DNA of 64,000 nt from RPQJ01 sp963748985 (GCA_963748985.1 CAVVKQ010000014.1:1-64000); one strand, 5' to 3'; numbered from the stretch's first letter, positions 8,105 through 22,151 are shown. The notes: generated by a model not told the origin, from the sequence alone. Made by a program: numbers and translations.

Positions 8105-10288
8105 TCAGCCGTGCCGCGCGGCACTCACTCGCCGCAAGAGCAACTGTATCCTTTCGCGGGCGAATAATTCGGCGAGATCCGTGCACATCTTGCGCTGCCA
8201 GTTGGCGTGCTCTTCGTTGGTCCCGGGCACGTTGACGGGATCGGCCATGCCGGCGAGATCCTCGGCCTGCAGCACGACCAGCGCAGACGCGGTGCGCGCC
8301 AGGAAGATGTGGATCGCATCCGCAAGCGCTTCAGTGAACGCGCCAGCGTCCTCCGCGTCGCCTCCGACTGCGACACCCTGTTCAGCCAGCGCGTCGAGCA
8401 GTGCGCGCCGGTCATGGATACGTTCCTGAAGTACAAGGTCGCAGATCTCATCATTGGGATAGAGCGCGAGACAGCGGCGCAACTCGATATCGCTCGCCGT
8501 CCAGTATCCCCTGAGCGTCGGCAGGTCGTGCGTCGTGACCGTCGCAATCGAGCGGCGCGGATACTCGCTGGGTTGGCGGAATCGGCCATCGTCCTGTTTC
8601 TCGAATAACACCACCCGGTACGAGTAAACCGCTCGCTCCGCCATCGCCTCGCGCATCTCGGTCGGTACCGTGCCGAGGTCTTCGCCGACGACGAGGCAAC
8701 CGTGTCGCTCGCTTTCCAGCGCCAGCACCGACATCAGGTCCTCGAGCGGATAGTGCACGTAGCCGCCCTCGGTCGAGCCGAAGCCGGCCGGAACCCACCA
8801 CTGGCGGAACAGCGCCATCACGTGGTCGAGCCGCAATGCGCCGAAGTGCCGCATGTTCGCAGCGACGAGGTTGCGGAACGGCCGGTACTGCTCCGCCACC
8901 AGCACGTTCGGATCCTGCGGCGGAATGCCCCAGTCCTGGCCCTTGAGCGCAAGCGCATCGGGCGGAGCGCCGACGCCGGCCCCCTTGCGATAGAGCGCCT
9001 GGTCGGACCATGTCTCGGAGCCGCTGGGGTTCACGCCCACGGCATAGTCGCCGTAGAGGCCGATCGGCATGCCGAGCTTGCGGCCAAGCGCTTGCGCCTC
9101 GCCCAGTTGCTCGTCGGCAAGCCACTGCAACCAGGCATGGAACTCGACCAGGTCCGCGTGCGTCTGCTCGAAGGCCCGGACGCCAGGGTGCGTCGGTTCG
9201 CGCAGTTCCTCGGGCCACATCGGCCAGCCCCAGTAGCGATGACGATCGACGGCACGCATGTGTTCGTCGATGGCGTCGTGCAGCGCATGCCGGCGCAGCG
9301 ATTCGCCGCGTTCAGCGCGGTAGGCCTGGAACTGCGCGACGCGTGCAGACGTTTGCGCCGACTCGTCGCGACGAAAGTGAGCGTGCAGCAGCTTCAGGAT
9401 GCGCAGCTTCGCCTGCGCCACGCCGGGGTAGTCCACGCATGGCGTCGCGCGCAGGCGCGCGAGCTCGGCCTGGAATCCGTCCGCCTGCACGATCGCCTGT
9501 GCCTCGGCACAGTGCCCGAACTCCACGACGCGCTCGATCGCAATGTAAAGCACGTTCAGGAAGTGCCGTGACGACGGGCTGTACGGGCTGAATTGCCACG
9601 GATTGCCGGGGAACAGCGCATGCAGCGGATTGAGGCCGACAAATGCAGCGCCCTGCTCCGCGCACGCACGCACGACGGCAGCCAGGTCGGCAAAGTCGCC
9701 GATGCCCCAGTTCTGCTCCGAGCGCAAGGTATAGAGCTGCACCGCCACGCCCCACAGCCGCCCACCATCGTGCAGGACCCGGGGCTCATGACATTGCAGC
9801 GGTGCCACGACGAGCGCGCAGGATTCGCTCGCACCGCCATCGAGTGCAACGTGCAGCGTGTGATAGCCGTGCGGAAGGTTGCCGGGCAGCGGCAGGTCGC
9901 GCCGTGTCAGCCAGCGGCCGTCGACTTCGCGCCGCTCGTGTTCCGGCAGTGCATCGGCGCGCACGCGTCCGCTGACTTCGTTGCCGCCTTCGGTGGCGAC
10001 CCGCCAGGCGAATTCCCGCGAGAGCCAGTCGGCAGGAACCGCGAGTGTCACGTTGCTGCGGTGCGGATGGACGACGGCCACGGGTGGCAGCAGCGAACGC
10101 AGCCGCTGGGTCTCGAGTTCGTGCAATTCGCGCTCGATCGCCGCTGCATCGGACGTGGCGCAACCCATCGCCGCCAGGATCGCCGTCTTGGTTTCGCGGC
10201 TGATGTGCAGCAGTTCGCCGCGATAATTGTGGTAAGCGTCGCCGATACCGCGCTGCCTGGCGAGTTGGTCGAGCAATGAGTCGAGCAT
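8105..10288 (-). CDS. malQ: 4-alpha-glucanotransferase (amylomaltase, GH77)
   Basis: The 727-residue protein matches the long MalQ type of proteobacteria. It has an N-terminal extra domain (about 1-165), then WGVAVQLYTLRSEQNWGIGD, which opens the GH77 barrel. Catalytic residues are visible as Asp488 in LRLDHVMA, Glu536 in VGEDLGTVP, and the His-Asp of THDLPTLRGYW. It transfers maltosyl and longer units between maltodextrins and releases glucose, feeding GlgP with longer chains. It starts 69 nt after the glgX stop and is directly coupled to the antiporter gene. The order glgB-glgX-malQ indicates an intracellular glycogen/maltodextrin operon. Confidence 0.95.
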   Translation of the reverse strand: MLDSLLDQLARQRGIGDAYHNYRGELLHISRETKTAILAAMGCATSDAAAIERELHELETQRLRSLLPPVAVVHPHRSNVTLAVPADWLSREFAWRVATEGGNEVSGRVRADALPEHERREVDGRWLTRRDLPLPGNLPHGYHTLHVALDGGASESCALVVAPLQCHEPRVLHDGGRLWGVAVQLYTLRSEQNWGIGDFADLAAVVRACAEQGAAFVGLNPLHALFPGNPWQFSPYSPSSRHFLNVLYIAIERVVEFGHCAEAQAIVQADGFQAELARLRATPCVDYPGVAQAKLRILKLLHAHFRRDESAQTSARVAQFQAYRAERGESLRRHALHDAIDEHMRAVDRHRYWGWPMWPEELREPTHPGVRAFEQTHADLVEFHAWLQWLADEQLGEAQALGRKLGMPIGLYGDYAVGVNPSGSETWSDQALYRKGAGVGAPPDALALKGQDWGIPPQDPNVLVAEQYRPFRNLVAANMRHFGALRLDHVMALFRQWWVPAGFGSTEGGYVHYPLEDLMSVLALESERHGCLVVGEDLGTVPTEMREAMAERAVYSYRVVLFEKQDDGRFRQPSEYPRRSIATVTTHDLPTLRGYWTASDIELRRCLALYPNDEICDLVLQERIHDRRALLDALAEQGVAVGGDAEDAGAFTEALADAIHIFLARTASALVVLQAEDLAGMADPVNVPGTNEEHANWQRKMCTDLAELFARERIQLLLRRVSAARHG

Positions 10289-10357
10289 GCGATACCGTCC
10301 GGTTGGCGGTCGCGACGATGCCTTACGTCACGGACCGCCGCAAGTGAATTGATCCGA

Positions 10358-12505
10358 TCAGACGGCCCGCGATTCCAGCAGGACCGTGCTTTGCGGCTGC
10401 AGCGCAAGCCGGGTTCCGGCCGCAAGACTGACCATGGCGCGCGGTGGTTGTTCGTGGCTGGTGTCGAACAGCACGCCCCAGGTCGAGCCTTCGGGCCCGG
10501 CCGGCAACGTCATCTGCGCCGGCGTGACGTCGGCGTTGAAGGCGATGAGCAGGTCTCCATTGCGGGTGCTGCGTGCCGCGGCGCCGTTCAGCAGCACCGC
10601 GATCGAAGCAAGCCTGGAATCGTTCCAGTCGGACTCGGTCATCTCGCGCCCTGACGGGTGCAGCCACGTCACGTCCCTGGTGTCCGCACCGCGCAGCGTG
10701 CCCTTGAGGAACGTGTCGCGGCGCAGCCAGAGTCGCGACTTGCGCAGGTCGATCAGGCGGCGCACGAACGCAATCAACGACGCGTTACGCTCCGCAGCCG
10801 TCCAGTCGATCCAGTTGATCTCGTTGTCCTGGCAGTACGCATTGTTGTTGCCGAGCTGTGTGCGACCGAATTCGTCGCCCGCCATCAGCATGGGCACTCC
10901 CTGTGACAGGAACACGGTCGCGAGCAGGTTGCGGGCCTGGCGTGCGCGCGTTGCGAGAATCACCGGATCGTCCGTCGGACCCTGGACACCGTAATTTGCG
11001 CTCAGGTTGTGCACGTGACCGTCGCGGTTGCCCTCGAGGTTCGCCTCGTTGTGACGGTCGCTGTAGGTCACGGTGTCGTGCAGCGTGAAACCGTCGTGCG
11101 CGGCGATGTAGTTGACGCTGGCGGTCGGCTTGCGGCCACGCGCCCGGAATAGATCGCTGGAACCGGCGAAGCGTTCGGCGAACGCACCGACGAGCGGACG
11201 GTCGCCGCGCCAGAACGCCCGCGCCGTGTCGCGATAGCGGTCATTCCACTCGGCCCAACCCACCGGAAACGACCCGAGCTGGTAGCCTCCAGCGCCGACA
11301 TCCCACGGCTCTGCGATCAGTTTGAGGTAGGCGAGCTGCGGGTCGGCGCGCAGCGCCGCGAAGAAGGGCGCCGCGCGGCTGAACCCGTTCGCGTCACGAC
11401 CGAGGATCGGCGCGAGGTCGAAGCGGAAGCCATCGACGCGCATGTCCGTGGCCCAGTACCGCAGGCAATCGATCACCATGGCGCGCACGGCGGGTTCGTC
11501 GAAGTTGATCGTGTTGCCGCAACCGGAAAAATTCACGTAGTGCGCACGATTGTCGGCAGGCAACCGGTAGTAGACCGAGTTGTCGAAGCCGCGCAGGCTC
11601 AGCGTCGGTCCCTGCTCATTGCCTTCGGCCGTGTGATTGAACACGACGTCCAGGATGACTTCGAATCCGGCTTGGTGCAGCGCGCGCACCATCGTCTTGA
11701 ATTCGGTGACCGCATCCTCGACCGCGTAGCTCGGCTCGGGTGCGAACCAGGCGAGCGAGTTGTACCCCCAGTAGTTCGCGAGGCCGCGCTCGGCGAGGAA
11801 CTGCTCGCTGACGAACGCCTGCACCGGCATCAGCTCGATGGTCGTGACGCCAAGCCGCTTCAGGTACTCGATGACCGCAGGTTCGGCGAGCCCCAGGAAC
11901 TTGCCACGGAGGCTCGGCGGCACCGCCGGATGCCGTTGCGTGAAGCCCTTGACGTGCATCTCGTAGACGATCGTGTCGCGCCACGGCACGTTCGGTGAAC
12001 GCACCTTCGCCCAGTCGAAACTGCCGTCGACCACCTCGGCGCGCGGCACGTGCGGTGCGCTGTCGTCGGGCGACGGCAGGTCGTCGCGACCGTGCACGGC
12101 ACCGTGCAGTGACGGGTGCCACCTGAAGGTTCCGCGCAGCGACTGCGCGCAGGGATCGACCAGCAGTTTCGATGGATTGAAGCGTAGACCGCGCGCGGGA
12201 TCGTAGGGCCCGTGCACGCGGTAACCGTACTGCAGCCCCGGTCCGCCGAAGCGCGCCGGCAGGAAGCCGTGCCACAGGTTGCCCGTGCGCGACGGCAGGT
12301 CGAGTCGCGCGATTTCGTCGCGACCGCTGCCGTCGTAGAGACAGAGTTCGACACGATCCGCGTGCGCCGAATAGACCGCGAAATTCGTGCCGCGCCCGGT
12401 CCAGTTCGCCCCGAGCGGCTGGGGTGAGCCGGCTTCCAGGCGAGGCGCGCCCGGTGCGAGTTCCAGCGTGATGTCGTCCGGCGTGGCGGGGTCGAGCACG
12501 TCCAT
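10358..12505 (-). CDS. glgX: Glycogen debranching enzyme GlgX (GH13 isoamylase type)
   Basis: I take the ATG at 12505, seven bases after the glgB stop; a GTG one codon earlier is also possible. The 715-residue product has an N-terminal CBM48-like domain (GTNFAVYSAHADRVELCLYD) followed by the barrel. Asp363 in GFRFDLAP is the nucleophile, Glu399 in LIAEPWD the acid/base, and Asp471 in AAHDGF the third carboxylate. GlgX removes the short side chains left by glycogen phosphorylase by cutting alpha-1,6 bonds. The near overlap with glgB indicates translational coupling, and the size is normal for the family. Confidence 0.95.
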   Translation of the reverse strand: MDVLDPATPDDITLELAPGAPRLEAGSPQPLGANWTGRGTNFAVYSAHADRVELCLYDGSGRDEIARLDLPSRTGNLWHGFLPARFGGPGLQYGYRVHGPYDPARGLRFNPSKLLVDPCAQSLRGTFRWHPSLHGAVHGRDDLPSPDDSAPHVPRAEVVDGSFDWAKVRSPNVPWRDTIVYEMHVKGFTQRHPAVPPSLRGKFLGLAEPAVIEYLKRLGVTTIELMPVQAFVSEQFLAERGLANYWGYNSLAWFAPEPSYAVEDAVTEFKTMVRALHQAGFEVILDVVFNHTAEGNEQGPTLSLRGFDNSVYYRLPADNRAHYVNFSGCGNTINFDEPAVRAMVIDCLRYWATDMRVDGFRFDLAPILGRDANGFSRAAPFFAALRADPQLAYLKLIAEPWDVGAGGYQLGSFPVGWAEWNDRYRDTARAFWRGDRPLVGAFAERFAGSSDLFRARGRKPTASVNYIAAHDGFTLHDTVTYSDRHNEANLEGNRDGHVHNLSANYGVQGPTDDPVILATRARQARNLLATVFLSQGVPMLMAGDEFGRTQLGNNNAYCQDNEINWIDWTAAERNASLIAFVRRLIDLRKSRLWLRRDTFLKGTLRGADTRDVTWLHPSGREMTESDWNDSRLASIAVLLNGAAARSTRNGDLLIAFNADVTPAQMTLPAGPEGSTWGVLFDTSHEQPPRAMVSLAAGTRLALQPQSTVLLESRAV

Positions 12506-12512
12506 CACATTC

Positions 12513-14732
12513 TCAGTCGGCGAGTTCGAAGAACAGCGCGCCGAGCGGCGGCAGGTCGAGCCGGATGTGGCACGGGTAGCCCTGGCAAGGCGCCAGCTGC
12601 GACACGACGCGCACCTGCTGGTTGAAGCCCGAGCCGCCGAAACGCGCGGCGTCCGTATCGAGCACTTTGCGGTACGTGCCAGCCGTGGGAACGCCCAGCC
12701 AGTAGGCCTCGCGCGGCACCGGCGTGCAGTTGAACACGCACAACAGCGGCGGCCGGTCCGGGTGCAGCGACGAGCGACGCAGGAAGGCGAACACGCTCTG
12801 GTCGCCATTGTGCAGGTCGATCCACGCGAAACCCGCGGGGTCGGCGTCACTGGCGTGCAGGACCGGATTCTCGAGATAGAGGTGGTTCAGGTCGCGGTTC
12901 AGGTCGAGCAGCGCGCGATGCTCAGGCTGCTCGAGCAGGTGCCAGTCGAGCGAATGTTGCTCGCGCCATTCCTGCCATTGCCCGAACTCGCACCCCATGA
13001 ACAGCAGCTTCTTGCCCGGGTGCGCTGTCATGTACGCGCGGAACCAGCGGTAGTTCGCGCGCTTCTGCCACGCGTCGCCCGGCATCTTGTCGAGCAGCGA
13101 GCCCTTGCCGTGCACGACTTCGTCGTGCGATATCGGCAGCACGAATTTTTCGGACCAGGCGTAGACGAACGAGAACGTCACCAGCGAATGATGGAACCGG
13201 CGATGCACCGGATCGTGCTCGACGTAGCGCAGCGTGTCGTTCATCCAGCCCATGTTCCACTTGAAGTGGAACCCGAGCCCGCCGAGGTGCGCCGGTTGCG
13301 TGACGCCGGGAAACGCCGTCGATTCCTCGGCGAACGTCATCACGCCCGGGTAGTCGCGACCCACCGCGATGTTGAGCTGACGCAGGAATTCGATCGCGTC
13401 GAGGTTCTCGCGGCCGCCGTACCTGTTCGGCACCCAGTCACCGGCCTTGCGGCTGTAGTCGAGGTACAGCATCGACGCCACCGCATCCACGCGCAGGCCG
13501 TCGATGTGATACCGGTCGATCCAGTACAGCGCGTTCGCCACGAGGAAATTGCGCACCTCGTGCCGGCCGTAGTTGAAGATCTTGGTACCCCAGTCCGCGT
13601 GCTCGCCGAGCCGCGGGTCGGAGTGCTCGTACAGGCTCGAGCCGTCGAAGTTGGCGAGGCCGTGGTCGTCGCGCGGAAAATGCGCCGGCACCCAGTCGAT
13701 GATCACGCCCAGGCCCGCCTGGTGACAGCGATCGACGAAGGCCATGAAATCCTGCGGCGTGCCGAAGCGCGAACTCGGCGCGTAGTAGCCAACCACCTGG
13801 TAGCCCCACGAGCCATCGAACGGGTGTTCGGCCACGCCCATGAGTTCGAGGTGCGTGAAGCCCTGGTCCTTCGCGTACGGGATCAGCTCGTCGGCAATCT
13901 CGCGCCAGTTGAGGAACTGGGGCTCGCGGCCGTAATCGCGGCGCCAGCTGCCGGGATGCACTTCGTAGATGTTGACCGGCTGCAGGTGATGCGGCGCGGT
14001 CTTGCGTGCGTCGATCCAGCCTGCATCGTGCCACTCGTAGCCATCGAGCGAGGCGACGACCGAAGCCGTGCCCGGGCGCAGCTCCATCGCAAATCCGTAC
14101 GGATCGGACTTGAGGACGGTGGTGCCGGCCTTGGTGCGGATCTCGTACTTGTACAGCGTGCCCGGTCCGATGCCCGGCACGAACAGTTCCCAGATCCCTG
14201 AACCGCCGCGAGTCTGCAGCGCGTGCTTGCGGCCATCCCACAGGTTGAACGGGCCGACCACGCTGACGCGTTCTGCATTGGGCGCCCAGACGGCGAACCG
14301 CGTGCCTGGCAGGCCGTCGAGTTCGGCAGGATGCGCGCCGAGCTTGTAGTAGATCGTGTAGTGATTGCCTTCGCCGAACAGGTACAGGTCGAAGTCGGAA
14401 AGCTGCGGCGCGAAGTAGTACGCATCGTGCTTGTCCAGCTCGACGCCGCTCGCGTAGCGAACGTGCAGCTTGTACGGCTGCAACGGGCGGCGGTGCGGCA
14501 CGCGGCCCTCGAACAGTCCCGCCGGGTGGATCGATTTCAGTTCGACTGCGGCTTCGCCTTCCCAACGCACGCTGACGGCCGTCGCGTCCGGCTCGAGCAC
14601 GCGCACGACGCACACCGGGGCGTCGTTCTTGCGTGCGAACTCGTGGTAGCCCAGCACCGAACGTGGCGCGGGGTGAAGCGCGTTGACGAGCGCGTCGATG
14701 TCGGCAGGCGAAAGGGTCGTGCGGACGGTCAT
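12513..14732 (-). CDS. glgB: 1,4-alpha-glucan branching enzyme GlgB
   Basis: The 739-residue protein has the N1 and CBM48 domains of long GlgB enzymes, then the GH13 barrel. Asp416 in GLRVDAVAS is the nucleophile, Glu469 in TFAEEST the acid/base, and Asp537 in ISHDEVVHG the transition-state stabiliser. KWNMGWMNDTL is also typical. It creates alpha-1,6 branches in glycogen. I chose the ATG at 14732. An in-frame TTG at 14756 sits exactly at the edge of a C-rich heptamer repeat, so the 5' end is unusual and the start is not certain. It heads the glgB-glgX-malQ-antiporter operon. glgC and glgA do not accompany it. Confidence 0.95.
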   Translation of the reverse strand: MTVRTTLSPADIDALVNALHPAPRSVLGYHEFARKNDAPVCVVRVLEPDATAVSVRWEGEAAVELKSIHPAGLFEGRVPHRRPLQPYKLHVRYASGVELDKHDAYYFAPQLSDFDLYLFGEGNHYTIYYKLGAHPAELDGLPGTRFAVWAPNAERVSVVGPFNLWDGRKHALQTRGGSGIWELFVPGIGPGTLYKYEIRTKAGTTVLKSDPYGFAMELRPGTASVVASLDGYEWHDAGWIDARKTAPHHLQPVNIYEVHPGSWRRDYGREPQFLNWREIADELIPYAKDQGFTHLELMGVAEHPFDGSWGYQVVGYYAPSSRFGTPQDFMAFVDRCHQAGLGVIIDWVPAHFPRDDHGLANFDGSSLYEHSDPRLGEHADWGTKIFNYGRHEVRNFLVANALYWIDRYHIDGLRVDAVASMLYLDYSRKAGDWVPNRYGGRENLDAIEFLRQLNIAVGRDYPGVMTFAEESTAFPGVTQPAHLGGLGFHFKWNMGWMNDTLRYVEHDPVHRRFHHSLVTFSFVYAWSEKFVLPISHDEVVHGKGSLLDKMPGDAWQKRANYRWFRAYMTAHPGKKLLFMGCEFGQWQEWREQHSLDWHLLEQPEHRALLDLNRDLNHLYLENPVLHASDADPAGFAWIDLHNGDQSVFAFLRRSSLHPDRPPLLCVFNCTPVPREAYWLGVPTAGTYRKVLDTDAARFGGSGFNQQVRVVSQLAPCQGYPCHIRLDLPPLGALFFELAD

Positions 14733-14756
14733 CCGGACGAGTCTAGCCTGCGACAA

Positions 14757-14784
14757 GGGGTTAGGGGTTAGGGGATAGGGGATA
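14757..14784. repeat. Four-unit G-rich heptamer repeat, copy 1 (5' of glgB)
   Basis: The plus strand reads GGGGTTA twice then GGGGATA twice, bordered by CAA on the left and GTCGGAA on the right. On the glgB coding strand it is C-rich, and it is followed at once by an in-frame TTG, 24 nt before the glgB ATG. Four GGGG tracts separated by three bases fit an intramolecular G-quadruplex. The same unit with the same borders occurs at 33451-33478. Confidence 0.85.
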
Positions 14785-14846
14785 GTCGGAAAGGAGTGGC
14801 GATGAATTCGATTTCAGGGTGCGGTGAAGTCAGTGCATTGTTGATG

Positions 14847-14920
14847 GCGGTCGGTCCGGGGTCTGTGCCGGATCGCGGAAAGGCAGACACGCGACCCGGC
14901 ACAGACCCCGGACCGACCGC
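14847..14920. repeat. Hairpin repeat A (25-bp perfect arms, conserved loop)
   Basis: Arms 14847-14871 and 14896-14920 are perfect reverse complements. Inside them TCGCG/CGCGA extends the stem, leaving the 12-nt loop GAAAGGCAGACA (14878-14889). The same loop recurs in hairpins B, C and D with different but self-complementary arms. Confidence 0.9.
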
Positions 14921-15053
14921 TCCACCAGGCAGCGCGACTCGCGTCCCGACGACCACCCAACCGAACCGAACCGCTGCAACGCCAGGACTTGGCAATCACT
15001 ATCACGCCGTATCGCGGTGCTCTGGCGCTTTGCGCGCGATGCCGGCAACAGAG

Positions 15054-15121
15054 GTCGACCGACCTCGGCCGGATCGCGTGTCTGCCTTTCCGCGATCCGG
15101 CAAGAGGTCGGATCGGCCGAC
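15054..15121. repeat. Hairpin repeat B (opposite orientation)
   Basis: The loop reads TGTCTGCCTTTC (15079-15090), the reverse complement of the loop in A, so the copy is inverted. The inner stem GGATCGCG/CGCGATCC is perfect; the outer arms (GTCGACCGACCTC versus GAGGTCGGATCGGCCGAC) pair with gaps. Its loop centre is about 201 bp from that of A. Confidence 0.8.
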
Positions 15122-15134
15122 GGAACAGTGGCGA

Positions 15135-17603
<2,469 letters not shown>

Positions 17604-17672
17604 GTAGTGACTCCGTACGCTTGCGCGGAATTGACCGCGTCTTGTTATTGGACGACCAGGCGCCGCAGCGCG

Positions 17673-18284
17673 TCAGAGCTTCTGCAGCGTTCGCTCGGCC
17701 ACGATGCGCCAGCCCTGCGCGTCCTTCGCGAGCGTCAGTTCCTTGACGTACGCATCCTTGCCGAAGCGCTGCACGAACGTCACGACCTTGCGGTCGGGAC
17801 CGGCGTCCTTCGTCTTGAGTTCTTCGAGTCGCGCGTCGGGCGGATCGCCGTTCGCGACCTCTTGCTTGCGGTCTTCGATGTAGGCTGTGGCCCCGCCATT
17901 CTCCGTCGACTGGAACTGCGGCGAGTAGAACGACGCCACCTGGTCCGGTTTGCGGTTCGCCCACGCGGAGGCCCAGACGTAAACCGCCTCCTCGACCGAA
18001 CCGGACATCACGGCCTTGGGTCCGAAATACGCGGGCGGCTGATCGAGGCACTTGGGTGCCGGATCGAGCTTCGCGGGATCGGGTGTTGCCGGCGGAATGG
18101 TCATGCCTCCGCTCAGGCGCTCGCTGCCAGTGACGCCTTCCGGCATCTCCAGGCGGGGACGTTCCTGCGCAGTGAGGTATTCGGGGTTGTCGCCGCAGGG
18201 ATTGCTGGTGGCGCAGCCCGTCAGCGCGGCGACCGCCATGCCCGGCAGGATCAGCAAGCGAAGCGAAGTGCTCGAAACGGGCAT
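17673..18284 (-). CDS. Lipoprotein with C-terminal NTF2/SnoaL-like domain
   Basis: The product is 203 residues. MPVSSTSLRLLILPGMAV followed by AALTGC is a lipoprotein signal with an LTGC lipobox. A Pro-rich linker (about 60-95) leads to a domain starting VEEAVYVWASAWANRKPDQV and ending GWRIVAERTLQKL. This pattern is typical of the NTF2/SnoaL-like fold found at the end of many tetratricopeptide or L,D-transpeptidase-associated lipoproteins. Function is unknown; such domains often bind peptides or small ligands in the periplasm. It lies 69 bp upstream of glgP on the same strand, though no functional tie to glycogen is evident. Confidence 0.7.
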   Translation of the reverse strand: MPVSSTSLRLLILPGMAVAALTGCATSNPCGDNPEYLTAQERPRLEMPEGVTGSERLSGGMTIPPATPDPAKLDPAPKCLDQPPAYFGPKAVMSGSVEEAVYVWASAWANRKPDQVASFYSPQFQSTENGGATAYIEDRKQEVANGDPPDARLEELKTKDAGPDRKVVTFVQRFGKDAYVKELTLAKDAQGWRIVAERTLQKL

Positions 18285-18312
18285 CGGCGGATCACCGGGC
18301 ACAGAAAGCGAA

Positions 18313-18334
18313 GGGGACGCATTGTAGCGTCCCC
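18313..18334 (-). terminator. Short hairpin, possible terminator of the methyltransferase transcript
   Basis: GGGGACGC/GCGTCCCC form a perfect 8-bp stem with a 6-nt loop. On the minus strand it is followed only by TTCGCTTTC, so termination would be weak. It lies between the methyltransferase stop and the lipoprotein start. Confidence 0.35.
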
Positions 18335-18424
18335 CCGCTCGGATGTGCCGCGCCCGCTGCATCTGCAATCGTTTACACGCTGCCCCCGTCGCCCAACCCA
18401 CGCAGTGACGCATTGCCGGAGATG

Positions 18425-19060
18425 CTATGCGCTATAGCCGCGCCGCGATCGCAGCACCTCGACCTGGTCGAGCTCCCACAAGTGCACCGGAGCACCGCGA
18501 CGCACGAACATGCCCGACCCGGCGTTGATGAACGAGCGTGCGAGCCGCTTGCGATACCACTCGGCGGGACGGATGTGGACGTTCCGGTCCGTGCGGCGCT
18601 TGTCGCAATAGAGTTCCCAGTCCTCGCGCGTCAGCGCGCCAAAGTGCAGGACCCCATGGCACAGGCGGGCGAGATTGCGCAGGCCGGCCGCCGCGGGTCG
18701 AGTTGGCAGGTACTGAAAGACGTCGTAACAGACGACGAGGTCGAACGACCTGGCCGCTTCGAAAGTCGCGGCCGACCCCTGGGTCCAGCCGTGCTTGTCG
18801 CAGAGGTACTGGCTGACCTCGAGGCCCGTGTACTTTGCCCTGGGGAAATGGCGCAGCAGCTGGTCACGCATCAGGCCCAGTCCGCACCCCACGTCCAGGA
18901 TCGAGCGCACCCGCAGCTCGCCGTGGTTGGCGAACGCCGCGATCAGGTCGGCCCGCCGGACCATCTCCCGGTTGGTCACGACCCGTGTTCGCGGGTCGAG
19001 GTAGAAGCGCCGGAAGAAGGCGGCGTCAAACTGCTCGGTCGGGGCGGCTTTCTTTGGCAC
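18425..19060 (-). CDS. Class I SAM-dependent methyltransferase
   Basis: The 211-residue protein shows motif I, ILDVGCGLG, near residue 54, then YTGLEVSQYLCDKHGW and the post-motif FDLVVCYDVFQYLPT. The C-terminal part (WYRKRLARSFINAGSGMFV) resembles methyltransferases acting on small molecules or lipids. It is transcribed toward the glycogen genes and divergently from hsp20. Substrate is unknown; the Rossmann core alone does not define it. Confidence 0.8.
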   Translation of the reverse strand: MPKKAAPTEQFDAAFFRRFYLDPRTRVVTNREMVRRADLIAAFANHGELRVRSILDVGCGLGLMRDQLLRHFPRAKYTGLEVSQYLCDKHGWTQGSAATFEAARSFDLVVCYDVFQYLPTRPAAAGLRNLARLCHGVLHFGALTREDWELYCDKRRTDRNVHIRPAEWYRKRLARSFINAGSGMFVRRGAPVHLWELDQVEVLRSRRGYSA

Positions 19061-19296
19061 GGTCAGTCGATGTCCTGGCGTTGGGTCGCGGTCGGCCGAG
19101 GGGTCTTGATTCGGTAGCTAAAGCTTAAAGTATTTCTCGAATTGGCTGCCATCATTCGCACTTTACGTAGTTTTGCCGAACAACACCTCGCAAGCGCAAG
19201 AGCGCCTGGCCCAGTCGCTGGCCTCGCCGCGGTTGCATCGCGACCGGACGCCCCCACTTCGTGGTTCATGCAGCATTCAGAGAGGCAGCCGCGACG

Positions 19297-19709
19297 ATGA
19301 ACCGACGCGAAATACGCTCGTGGATGTGGGCCGAAGCCGTGGACAGTCTCGACCAGGCCGACCGCCTGCAACGGCAGTTTTTTCGCCTGGCCGTGCAGCC
19401 GGCGGACCCGCGACAGCAGCCCCGTTGGGAGCCGCCGGTGGACGTGTATGCGGGCACCGAACAGGTGCTGATCGAGGTCGCGTTGCCGGGCGTGCCGGCG
19501 GACCGCATGGAGTTGATCCTTGGCCCGGGTGAACTGGTGATCCGGGGCGAGCGCGCCCTGCCGAACCGACCGTCCGGGACGACTCTCCAGCGACTCGAGA
19601 TTCCTTACGGACGGTTCGAGCGCCGACTGGCTCTCGGTCCCGGGCACTGGGACCTGGTTGACCGGCGACTCGCCGATGGCTGCCTGCAGTTGCTGCTGGC
19701 CCGCCGCTG

Positions 19710-19710
<1 letters not shown>
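19297..19710 (+). CDS. Hsp20/alpha-crystallin family small heat-shock protein
   Basis: From the ATG at 19297 (MNRREIRSW) the product is 137 residues. The alpha-crystallin domain spans WEPPVDVYAGTEQVLIEVAL through GRFERRLALG, with the ELVIRGER beta-strand. The usual C-terminal I-x-I tail is lacking; the protein ends LQLLLARR. Its stop overlaps the lon start (TGATG), so holdase and protease are translationally coupled, a sensible proteostasis pair. An AT-rich segment at about 19105-19185 between this gene and the divergent methyltransferase probably carries the promoters; I saw no clear sigma-32 consensus. Confidence 0.85.

Positions 19711-22151
<2,441 letters not shown>

Larger units (their letters stand above)
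14733..15134. other. 402-bp repeat-packed gap between glgP and glgB
   Basis: No gene is supported here. The gap holds one G-rich heptamer repeat (14757-14784), hairpin A (14847-14920) and hairpin B (15054-15121), listed individually. The hairpins stand between glgP and glgB and would be expected to stop or pause read-through of the glgP transcript. Confidence 0.6.

Noticed and set aside
12387..14201. A 604-codon plus-strand open frame opposite glgB
   Set aside because: Antisense to the branching enzyme with all its catalytic residues; no domain in the translation.
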